15,947 bases of DNA, taken from assembly GCA_900548465.1 (NCBI GenBank), contig URKY01000047.1, positions 1-15,947 of the forward strand. The letters are read 5' to 3'. The stretch is from an uncultured Eubacterium sp. GTDB lineage: Bacteria; Bacillota; Clostridia; Lachnospirales; Lachnospiraceae. The notes beneath the pieces were generated by a model that was not told the DNA's origin, ran no database searches, and saw only the letters and a list, made by a program, of their open reading frames with translations. This document shows, piece after piece, positions 6,979 to 13,952 of this stretch (position 1 is its first letter; every line of letters begins with the position of its first letter). The translations under genes and the position numbers were made by a program.

Positions 6979-9588
6979 TTATTTTATCAAATAATTTTCC
7001 AATGAGTCACGGGGAGTGTTTATATGTGCGGATATTGCCTTCTCCACATTTTCTACTTCCTCTTTAAAGTTCATTGCTGACATACGAAGTGCACCATGTC
7101 CCATTATGATTAACTGTTCTAATGCATCTGATGTAGCTACGGTGACTTTGTATTTATTTGCCATTTGATGAGTTGTTTTGGCTATATACATATCTGCAGT
7201 CTCGGCTTCTTTTGTAAAGACTACATATATGTTGTTGTGTTTGTATATAGTTTCTTTGTGACGATTAACGTTGTATGCATCAAAAACTACAATTACCGTG
7301 TTTCCTTTGTATCCCTGATAATTTGACATTATATCAAGTAGTTTATCCCTTGCGCCGTCAATATTTACTTTGGCAACCTTATTTAATTCTTCCCAGGCAA
7401 AAATAATATTATAGCCGTCTACAAGAATACATTCAGGAAGATTATTATTAACTTTTCCTTTATATTTCTTTGTTCCTGATTTATTGTAGTTTCTAATTTT
7501 CGTTTCCTGATATTTTTTTCTTTTAACTTTTCCAAATGTCTTTTCAAAAATTGCCTCCAGTTCTTTATCTGTTGCATAAGAATCATAACTTTTGCTTTTC
7601 TGAATATTTTGTGGAGATTTTATGGAAATCTCTTCCTGAGGCTGACTATTATTTAGATTAAGTTCGGTTTTTACGTGCATGTAGTTTTCCACTTCATTCC
7701 ACGGAACATTGAATCCACTTCCGTGGGCACAGAAAACGGATCCTGTAGGATTTCGTAAATCAAGTTCACTGTCATATCCTTTTTCTGCAATAACCTCTTC
7801 GCTGTTATGACAGGGTGCATAGCCCTTAAATTTCAAAGTAAGAGTGCCCTTTCCGTGGGTATATTCATTTACGGTGTTTATATAATTCCACATTGTAGAT
7901 ACCGGTGCATAACCTGTAAGAACAGAAAATTCCTGACTGTTTTCCGGTTGGTTTACACTTCCACTCATTGCACAAATATCCGTCATTGCACGACCTACAT
8001 TTTCATTTGGAACTTTTAGAATAAAGTCATAATAAGGTTCTAACAAAGCAGAGTCTGCTTTTTTTAATCCCTGACGCACTGCACGATAAGTAGCCTGCCT
8101 GAAATCTCCACCCTCTGTGTGTTTTAAATGAGCCTTTCCACCAATAACTGTTATACAAATATCAGTTATCGGTGCCCCGGTAAGGACCCCTTTGTGAACC
8201 TTTTCTTCAAGATGTGTGAGAATAAGCCTTTGCCAGTTTCTGCTAAGTTCATTTTCACTTACATTACTTCTAAACTGTAAGCCGGTTCCCGGTTCTCCCG
8301 GTTCCATCATTAGATGCACTTCCGCATAATGCTTTAACGGTTCAAAATGTCCCACACCTTCAACTGTATCAAGAATAGTTTCCTTGTACAGAATACTTGC
8401 GGCCCCAAACTCAATCTCCATATTAAAACGCTCCTTTACAATCTGCTTTAATACTTCAATCTGAATTGGTCCCATAACATTTGCAGTTATTTCCTTTTTT
8501 TCTTCATTCCATGTTATTTTTAAAGTTGGATCTTCGTCTTCTAATTCCAATAATTGTTTATAAGCCAGATTTACATTAATATCTTTTGGAATAATGACTT
8601 TATATGCAAGAACAGGAACAAGACTTGGTTCAATTGACTCATTTTCAAATCCCAGTCCCTGACCTGAATATGTTTCATCTAATCCCGGTATAACGCATAC
8701 ATCTCCACCCTGAACCTTAGAAACAGATTCATATTTGTCCCCAGAATACAATCTTATTTCATTTACTTTTTCTTCCCAGTCTTTGGCTCCCCTGCTTGCT
8801 TTGATAATATCTTTTACATGAAGTTCACCGCCTGTTATTTTTATATGAGTAAGACGGTTCCCTTTATTATCTTTTGAAATTTTATATACCTTTGCACCGA
8901 AATTTTCATTGTAAACCGGCTCAAAGGTATAGTCATATAATCCTTCTATTAATTCTTCCACTCCATCCAGCTTAAGAGCCGAACCAAAAAAGCATGGAAA
9001 AAGCATTCTGTTATAAATAAGTTCAGATATAGTGTCTTTTTCTATTTTTCCTGTTTCCATATAATTTTCAAGAACGTCCTCATCACACATTGCAATATCT
9101 TCCAATGTTCCCACTCCTACAGGAAAACCAACTATTTTATCTGAGAGTTTTTCTTTAAGTTCATGTAACAAAAAATCACCGCTTACATTTGGCATATCCA
9201 TCTTATTTACAAATATAAAAGTTGGAATATTATACCTGTTAAGCAGTTTCCATAATGTTTCCGTATGTCCCTGAATACCTTCACTGGCACTTATAACTAA
9301 GACAGCATAATCTAGTACGGCTAAAGTCCTTTCCATCTCCGCCGAAAAATCTATATGTCCCGGAGTATCAAGAAGATTAATCCTCATATCCTTATAATCA
9401 AGAATAGCCTGTTTTGAGAAAATGGTAATTCCTCTGTCACGCTCCATTTTGAAAGTGTCTAAATATGCGTCTTTATGGTCCACACGACCTAATTTTTTTA
9501 TTTTTCCCGTTAAATACAATACTGACTCAGATAGAGTTGTTTTACCACTATCTACATGAGCCAGTATTCCTAATGTTATTTTCTTCAT
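6979..9588 (-). CDS. Tet(M)-like ribosomal GTPase fused to Rae1/YacP NYN endoribonuclease
   Basis: 869 aa, against about 640 for Tet(M). Residues 1-638 follow the EF-G/Tet(M) plan: G1 AHVDSGKTT (10-18), RGITI with Thr54, DTPGH (74-78), NKMD (128-131), SAL (203-205), then domains II-V, ending in a Tet(M)-like terminal helix (about 628-638). Residues 641-718 are a Lys- and Asn-rich linker. Residues 720-855 are an NYN/PIN-like nuclease with DGYNIIFAWEEL (724-735), VVFDAY (767-772), FTKEAETAD (791-799) and ATSD (818-821), closely like B. subtilis Rae1, which cuts mRNA in the ribosomal A site. The candidate acidic residues D724, D770, D799 and D821 are intact. The domain IV loop that in Tet(M) reads SPVSTP is KHTEGGDF here, so tetracycline protection is doubtful. 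The start is fixed by homology and has no ribosome binding site. It follows the response regulator by 39 nt. Confidence 0.9.
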   Translation of the reverse strand: MKKITLGILAHVDSGKTTLSESVLYLTGKIKKLGRVDHKDAYLDTFKMERDRGITIFSKQAILDYKDMRINLLDTPGHIDFSAEMERTLAVLDYAVLVISASEGIQGHTETLWKLLNRYNIPTFIFVNKMDMPNVSGDFLLHELKEKLSDKIVGFPVGVGTLEDIAMCDEDVLENYMETGKIEKDTISELIYNRMLFPCFFGSALKLDGVEELIEGLYDYTFEPVYNENFGAKVYKISKDNKGNRLTHIKITGGELHVKDIIKASRGAKDWEEKVNEIRLYSGDKYESVSKVQGGDVCVIPGLDETYSGQGLGFENESIEPSLVPVLAYKVIIPKDINVNLAYKQLLELEDEDPTLKITWNEEKKEITANVMGPIQIEVLKQIVKERFNMEIEFGAASILYKETILDTVEGVGHFEPLKHYAEVHLMMEPGEPGTGLQFRSNVSENELSRNWQRLILTHLEEKVHKGVLTGAPITDICITVIGGKAHLKHTEGGDFRQATYRAVRQGLKKADSALLEPYYDFILKVPNENVGRAMTDICAMSGSVNQPENSQEFSVLTGYAPVSTMWNYINTVNEYTHGKGTLTLKFKGYAPCHNSEEVIAEKGYDSELDLRNPTGSVFCAHGSGFNVPWNEVENYMHVKTELNLNNSQPQEEISIKSPQNIQKSKSYDSYATDKELEAIFEKTFGKVKRKKYQETKIRNYNKSGTKKYKGKVNNNLPECILVDGYNIIFAWEELNKVAKVNIDGARDKLLDIMSNYQGYKGNTVIVVFDAYNVNRHKETIYKHNNIYVVFTKEAETADMYIAKTTHQMANKYKVTVATSDALEQLIIMGHGALRMSAMNFKEEVENVEKAISAHINTPRDSLENYLIK

Positions 9589-9594
9589 ATTTTC

Positions 9595-9623
9595 AGTATA
9601 TCTTATGCTAATTTAAAATGCAA
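9595..9623 (-). promoter_or_regulatory. Candidate promoter of the GTPase-nuclease gene, possibly leaderless
   Basis: TTGCAT (9623-9618), then a 17-bp spacer and TATACT (9600-9595, 5 of 6 matches). Only six bases, GAAAAT, lie between the -10 and the ATG, so transcription would begin at or next to the start codon. There is no purine-rich Shine-Dalgarno sequence. The alternative is read-through from the response regulator gene, since no terminator lies in the 39-nt gap. Confidence 0.4.
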
Positions 9624-9627
9624 TTTT

Positions 9628-10458
9628 TTATTTACTGTTTCTGTAATCCTTAGGTGAAATTCCTTCATAATTCTTAAAAATTCTTGAAAAATGAGTTACA
9701 TCCTGAAATCCTACTATATCGGAAATCTCCTGTATCTTTGCTGTGCTTCCCTTTAACAGCTCTTTAGCTTTGTCTATACGAATTCTATTAACTATTTCAA
9801 AAAAACCTTTACCGGTATATTGATTTAATAATTTACTTAAATGCCAACTACTTATATAACAATGATCTGCTACATCCAATAAACTTAATTTTTGCACATA
9901 ATTATTGTACATATATATAATTGCTTTTTTTATTATGTAACTATTAGCATCATTAAAACGGATTTTGCTGTCATCATCATGCTGATTCAGTCTTTCTTTT
10001 ATAAAAGTATTATAAAGATATTTTTCATCTGAATTTTGGCAATCCCATATATTGTCTAAACCGCTTTCACCGGTCTTTCCTTTAGACTGAAGATTTTTTA
10101 TCATGGCATCAATTGCCTCTTCTAATTCGTCTATTTTAGATGGCTTAAGCAAAAATCTTGTAACTCCGAGCTTAATTGCCTGTTGTGCATATTCAAAATT
10201 CCTAAATCCCGTTAAAAGACAAACTTCAACGTTTGGATGTTCTGATTTAATTGCTGCTACCATAGCCAGCCCATCCATATTAGCCATAGATATGTCAGAT
10301 ATCAAAATATCCGGTTCAAGCTTTTTTACCAGTTCCAGACCTTCCATACCGCTGCTACCGGTTCCAACTATTTCACAGTTCCATTTTTCCCACTCTATTC
10401 CTTTTTGCAACCCTTCAACAATGATTGGCTCGTCATCCACAATAATTACCTTGTACAT
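9628..10458 (-). CDS. YesN-type response regulator with AraC DNA-binding domain
   Basis: Cytoplasmic transcription factor of 276 aa that should be phosphorylated by the sensor kinase encoded at 13953-15788. The receiver domain (1-120) has the acidic pocket D8-D9-E10, phospho-acceptor D55 (LISDISM), switch T83 and K105 (LKPS). A short linker, reduced compared with the roughly 370-residue YesN proteins, leads to an AraC-type domain at about 175-276, with two helix-turn-helix units (about 192-211 and 241-262) and the signature DIVGFQDVTHFSRIFK. The ATG at 10458 has AAGGAGA 7-8 nt upstream. The probable target is the sugar ABC transporter genes just upstream, by analogy with other YesMN loci. It has its own strong extended -10 promoter. 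Confidence 0.93.
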   Translation of the reverse strand: MYKVIIVDDEPIIVEGLQKGIEWEKWNCEIVGTGSSGMEGLELVKKLEPDILISDISMANMDGLAMVAAIKSEHPNVEVCLLTGFRNFEYAQQAIKLGVTRFLLKPSKIDELEEAIDAMIKNLQSKGKTGESGLDNIWDCQNSDEKYLYNTFIKERLNQHDDDSKIRFNDANSYIIKKAIIYMYNNYVQKLSLLDVADHCYISSWHLSKLLNQYTGKGFFEIVNRIRIDKAKELLKGSTAKIQEISDIVGFQDVTHFSRIFKNYEGISPKDYRNSK

Positions 10459-10481
10459 TTTGATTTCTCCTTCGCCAATAT

Positions 10482-10490
10482 ATTATACCA
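10482..10490 (-). promoter_or_regulatory. Extended -10 promoter of the response regulator
   Basis: TGG-TATAAT (10490-10482) is a perfect extended -10 element in the 47-nt gap after the permease gene. The start would be near 10475, with AAGGAGA inside a leader of about 17 nt. The -35 region (GTTAAA at 17 bp) is poor. It allows the regulator and perhaps the GTPase to be expressed independently of the transporter. Confidence 0.65.
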
Positions 10491-10505
10491 CAAAAAAGGA
10501 TAAAT

Positions 10506-11372
10506 TTAACCTTTTACTGCCCCTACTGTCATGCCTTTTATAATGTATTTTTGTAAGCAGATATATACAATCAAAACAGGTACTACAATAAGTGTAACTG
10601 ATGAGAATAACGCTCCATAGTTAACACCTTCTTTTGCAGAAATGTTATTTAAAAGAATTGTAATTGCCCAATTTTCCTTTGTTCTTAAGAAGAACATCTG
10701 AGTAAACAAATCATTATAGCTCCAGAGGAAGCTGAATATACCTACTGTTACAAAGGAAGGTTTGCTTAAAGGCATTATAACCTTAAAATAAATCTGGAAA
10801 ATGTTACAGCCTTCCATATAAGCCGCCTCTTCCAATTCCACAGGAAGTCCTTTTATATAACTTGACAGAACAATTATGGCAAAGGACATATTTCCCGCTA
10901 TTTGAGGTAGTATAACTGATATCAGATTTAGTCCTACACTATTTGTATTAGCAATTCCCCATGATGTAAGCATTCTCAGTACCGGAATGATTGTTGAATA
11001 AATTGGGAACATCATTCCTGCATACAATAATGCCATCAGTATTGCTTTACCTTTAAATTTGTATCTTGTAAGTACATAGGCAGCCATTCCTGAAAAAAGA
11101 ATTACAACAATGGCAACAGTTCCGGATATAATAAAACTGTTTTTGTATGCACTTAAAATATTATAATTTTCAAAAATATTCTTATAGTTATCTAATGAGA
11201 ACAAACTGCCAATAGGTAAGGAAAATGAGTTTGAATATATTGCTCTCTTGTCCTTAAATGAATTTACAACAGACCATACTAACGGAAAAATTGTAGTAAG
11301 TGCCCAGATTATTAAAAATACATAGATTACTATAGATGAAATTTTTATTTTTTGATTTCTTTTTTTTGCCAT
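10506..11372 (-). CDS. Sugar ABC transporter permease, MalG type (CUT1)
   Basis: Inner permease subunit of 288 aa with about six membrane helices, beginning with a hydrophobic helix at about 12-35. The EAA loop that docks on the ATPase is at 181-201 (EEAAYMEG...IMPLSKP), with the conserved Gly188. The C-terminus KGMTVGAVKG is typical of MalG-like subunits. GGAGG lies 8 nt before the ATG and overlaps the stop codon of the preceding permease gene, so the two are translationally coupled. Sugar specificity cannot be read from sequence. Oligosaccharides or plant-derived sugars are usual for YesMN-linked systems. Confidence 0.94.
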   Translation of the reverse strand: MAKKRNQKIKISSIVIYVFLIIWALTTIFPLVWSVVNSFKDKRAIYSNSFSLPIGSLFSLDNYKNIFENYNILSAYKNSFIISGTVAIVVILFSGMAAYVLTRYKFKGKAILMALLYAGMMFPIYSTIIPVLRMLTSWGIANTNSVGLNLISVILPQIAGNMSFAIIVLSSYIKGLPVELEEAAYMEGCNIFQIYFKVIMPLSKPSFVTVGIFSFLWSYNDLFTQMFFLRTKENWAITILLNNISAKEGVNYGALFSSVTLIVVPVLIVYICLQKYIIKGMTVGAVKG

Positions 11373-11384
11373 TTCTTCTACCTC

Positions 11385-12281
11385 CTATGCTTCATAATCA
11401 CTTTTTGTCTTAAACAGTCTGTTAACAACAAATGAAAGCACTACACCTATCAAAACAATTACGACACCAATTGCAGATGCATAATCTACATCAGAATAAA
11501 CATTTGAATACATATATGTTCCGGTTAACCAGGTATCTGCCATTCCTCCCGGGAACATTGTCCAAGGAAGGTCGAATACTTTAAGTGCACCTGTTACAGC
11601 TAATACAACACATGTACAAATGCTGTTTCTTAATAATGGAATGGTAATATACCTTACTCTTTGTAGTTTAGAAGCCCCGTCAATTGCAGCCGCTTCATAT
11701 AAATCCATTGGAATACCACTTAATCCTGTAAGCAAAATAACAAAGTAAAATCCTACATATTGCCATACTACCGGAATTAACATTGTCATTATTGAGTGTG
11801 AAGCTTTCCAATCAATCAATTGATTTTTTGAAGCATCCAACACTCCTATAAACTGCAGGAACTGGTTAATCATTCCTTTGTCATATAAGAATATAAGGTT
11901 AAATAATAAACCAAGTGCAGTTGCCGATACAACAATCGGGAAGAAATATACTACTCTGAAAAATCCTGATCCTTTTTTTATATTGCTTACTAAAAGTGCT
12001 AATATAAGGGCAATACCAACTTCGCCAACTATTGTTGCAACAATCATAATCCCTGTATTTTTCAATGCCAGTGACATCTTAGGGTCCTTAAATATATTTA
12101 TAAAGTTTTTAAATACCGGATTATTCCATTCACCTGATGCTGTTCCCATATATTTAATATGCTGAAAACTATTAATAATATTTCTCACAAACGGATAGTA
12201 AAGGAATACCAACATAAATATAAATGCAGGAATAAGGAAAAATATAATAATTTTTTTGTTTTTATAAATTCTTGCGTCCAT
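11385..12281 (-). CDS. Sugar ABC transporter permease, MalF/UgpA type (CUT1)
   Basis: Partner permease of 298 aa. Hydrophobic helices start at about 11-31 (IIIFFLIPAFIFMLV) and continue at about 78-100, 108-132, 166-190, 221-240 and 268-290. The EAA motif YEAAAIDG...ITIPLL spans 195-217. It lacks the extra periplasmic loop of E. coli MalF, as is usual for Gram-positive members. The ribosome binding site AAAGGT is weaker than that of the binding protein, and a strong hairpin lies upstream, which fits lower expression than the binding protein. The stop TAG overlaps the GGAGG of the next permease gene. Confidence 0.94.
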   Translation of the reverse strand: MDARIYKNKKIIIFFLIPAFIFMLVFLYYPFVRNIINSFQHIKYMGTASGEWNNPVFKNFINIFKDPKMSLALKNTGIMIVATIVGEVGIALILALLVSNIKKGSGFFRVVYFFPIVVSATALGLLFNLIFLYDKGMINQFLQFIGVLDASKNQLIDWKASHSIMTMLIPVVWQYVGFYFVILLTGLSGIPMDLYEAAAIDGASKLQRVRYITIPLLRNSICTCVVLAVTGALKVFDLPWTMFPGGMADTWLTGTYMYSNVYSDVDYASAIGVVIVLIGVVLSFVVNRLFKTKSDYEA

Positions 12282-12306
12282 TTATATATTACCTTTCTAA
12301 AAATAT

Positions 12307-12335
12307 AAGGGATTGTTGCTTAGCAACAACCCCTT
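12307..12335 (-). terminator. Hairpin between binding-protein and permease genes (partial terminator)
   Basis: Arms 12335-12323 and 12319-12307 form a 13-bp stem with a 3-nt loop. One pair is G-U on the minus-strand RNA and a mismatch on the plus strand, so it belongs to the minus-strand transcript. It is followed by ATATTTTT. In ABC operons such hairpins set a high binding protein to permease ratio by partial termination or by protecting the upstream mRNA 3' end. A weaker 7-bp hairpin (12352-12358 with 12367-12373) lies just before it. Confidence 0.75.
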
Positions 12336-12406
12336 TTGTTTCCTTTGAATCACTCATATAAACATCTATGAGTTGCAGTTTCTATTATGTTATTTACTAT
12401 TCACTT

Positions 12407-13705
12407 CTATTCGTTAGCTTTTTCAATAACCTGTTTTACAGCGTCTTTGATTGCTGTATCACCTTTAACGATTGAAGCCATTTCACCGAATATAGGTTTT
12501 CTAGCTGCATCTGACAATCCATCCTGTACTGCATTAGAGATTGCAGTAACGCCTGCTGTAAATGTAAGAGCATCTTTTGATAATGCTGAAAGATCTGATG
12601 CTGCTTCAGGAGCCTTCTTTAATGCTGTTGCTCCTGTTCCTGCGAATTTAGCTACCATTTCATCTGTTGTCATGTATTCAACGAAATCAACTGCAGCTTT
12701 ACGCTTTTCAGGATCATCCCAAGCTTTCTTTGTAATATAATAACCTGATGAAATACCGCCAATGATATCTGTTGTTTTACGATCACCCTTGCCAGGTACA
12801 TATGTTACTGTAAAGTTTCCAATTTTATCTTCTCCAACTGCATTTTCAATACCGCCGACTTTCCATGAGCCGTCGATAAGGAATGCTGCTTTGTCGTTTG
12901 TAAATAACTGGAATGTTTCATCATCCTTTGCTGTTAATGTGTTATCAGGTAAATATCCTTTTTCATATAATGTCTTGATATCACCTAAGCCGTTAACCCA
13001 TGCTTTTCCTGCAGCGTCATCAACCTTCTTTGGAAGTGTTGCATGTGTAGCCGGTGAATCGAAGTTATAAATTGAATATTCAAACCAATAATGTGGAATT
13101 TCCTGTAATGAAACTGCAATCGGTGTATATCCTGCTTTCTTAATCTTTTCACACATCTTCATGAAGTCATCCCATGTTGTGTTCTTGTCAGGTACATCAA
13201 CTCCGGCTTTCTTACATACTTCTTTATTAACAAACATACCTTCCCAGTATCCATTTACAGGAACTGAATAATTTTTGTTGTCTGTTGGAGAAGCTCCCAT
13301 TCTGTCATCCTGCATATTAGTTGCATATTCAGGATATTCTTTTCTGATTTCATCAATAGAAACTACCTTACCCTGCTCTACAAACTGGTTTGAGTCAACA
13401 CCGTTAAAGAAGAATAATACATCAGGTTCTGAACCTGTTTCAAAATCTGTAATAACTCTTGACTTAAATTCTTCATTTGATGTAGCTGATGAATCATCAA
13501 CCTTGTTTCCTGTTTTCTTTTCCCAGGCTGCAACCGCATCTTTATAATTCTGTGCGTTTGTATCTTCACCTGCAAATGTTGTTGTAACTCTCAATTTAAG
13601 TGCCTTCTTTTCACTTCCTGAATCGTTACTACCTGAACTACTTCCACAACCGGCTAATGTTAATGCCATAGTGCCGGCCAGTAATAAAGCTATCGCCTTT
13701 CTCAT
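12407..13705 (-). CDS. Sugar-binding lipoprotein of the ABC transporter (family 1)
   Basis: Extracellular solute-binding protein of 432 aa tethered to the membrane. A signal peptide with lipobox LAGC (17-20) puts the lipid on Cys20, followed by a Ser/Gly/Asn-rich spacer. The fold is the MalE/MsmE type, with the typical VNGYWEGMFVNKEV region and the Gly-Gly-rich hinge stretch near IIGGISSGYYITKKAW. I chose the ATG at 13705 because GGAGG sits 7 nt upstream and the signal peptide then starts correctly. A longer frame from 13753 would run through the ribosome binding site. It delivers sugar to the two permeases encoded downstream. The ligand is unknown. It is preceded by a terminator and an inverted repeat, so it is probably the first gene of the regulated transport operon. 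Confidence 0.94.
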   Translation of the reverse strand: MRKAIALLLAGTMALTLAGCGSSSGSNDSGSEKKALKLRVTTTFAGEDTNAQNYKDAVAAWEKKTGNKVDDSSATSNEEFKSRVITDFETGSEPDVLFFFNGVDSNQFVEQGKVVSIDEIRKEYPEYATNMQDDRMGASPTDNKNYSVPVNGYWEGMFVNKEVCKKAGVDVPDKNTTWDDFMKMCEKIKKAGYTPIAVSLQEIPHYWFEYSIYNFDSPATHATLPKKVDDAAGKAWVNGLGDIKTLYEKGYLPDNTLTAKDDETFQLFTNDKAAFLIDGSWKVGGIENAVGEDKIGNFTVTYVPGKGDRKTTDIIGGISSGYYITKKAWDDPEKRKAAVDFVEYMTTDEMVAKFAGTGATALKKAPEAASDLSALSKDALTFTAGVTAISNAVQDGLSDAARKPIFGEMASIVKGDTAIKDAVKQVIEKANE

Positions 13706-13744
13706 AATAAATCCTCCTATCTTTGCAAACACCTTTTTAATATT

Positions 13745-13771
13745 GTAATCCAATTATCGTCTATTGATTAC
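13745..13771 (-). promoter_or_regulatory. Inverted repeat over a candidate -10 upstream of the binding-protein gene
   Basis: GTAATCCAAT (13745-13754) and ATTGATTAC (13763-13771) form a dyad with one bulged base and an 8-nt centre. On the minus strand GATAAT (13758-13753, 5 of 6 matches to the -10) lies in its centre, with GACA-containing sequence 15-17 bp upstream. It could be an operator or a leader hairpin. AraC-type regulators more often bind direct repeats, so a second regulator is possible. No good match to a catabolite-responsive element was seen. Confidence 0.35.
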
Positions 13772-13808
13772 TTTGTCTGCATTAATTTTTATATTCATAA
13801 TTTTATAC

Positions 13809-13849
13809 AAAAACTGCCAATAAGTGAATGTATTTTATTGGCAGTTTTT
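13809..13849 (-). terminator. Strong bidirectional-type terminator after the sensor kinase gene
   Basis: CTGCCAATAA (13814-13823) pairs perfectly with TTATTGGCAG (13835-13844). The A and T runs on either side extend the stem to 15 bp around an 11-nt loop. On the minus strand it ends in TTTTTG, so it ends the pgm-kinase transcript and separates it from the transporter operon. The 103 bp between it and the kinase stop codon are plain AT-rich sequence in which I see no gene. Confidence 0.85.
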
Positions 13850-13952
13850 TGTTAATCGTTGGCATTAATTCATTTTTTATTGTTTTATTCAGTTAATTTT
13901 ACTATTTTTTATAGTGTTTTTTCTATTTTTTTATCATTTTTGTATAATTTCT

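Noticed and set aside
6979..9588. Acquired tetracycline-resistance gene
   Set aside because: The drug-displacing SPVSTP loop is absent, a nuclease domain is fused on, base composition resembles the neighbours, and no transfer genes surround it.
12387..12740. Plus-strand open frames opposite the binding-protein and other genes
   Set aside because: They are shadows of real minus-strand genes, lack ribosome binding sites and show no recognisable family.
13706..13753. Longer start for the sugar-binding protein
   Set aside because: It would add 16 residues before a perfect lipoprotein signal peptide and run through its GGAGG site.
13902..13916. ACTAT-TTTTT-ATAGT hairpin followed by T run on the plus strand
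   Set aside because: Only five A-T-rich pairs, in a homopolymer-rich region, and no plus-strand gene precedes it.
9589..13952. A dedicated transporter ATPase in the sugar locus
   Set aside because: No Walker A/LSGGQ protein lies in the locus. A shared MsmK-type ATPase elsewhere is the usual arrangement.
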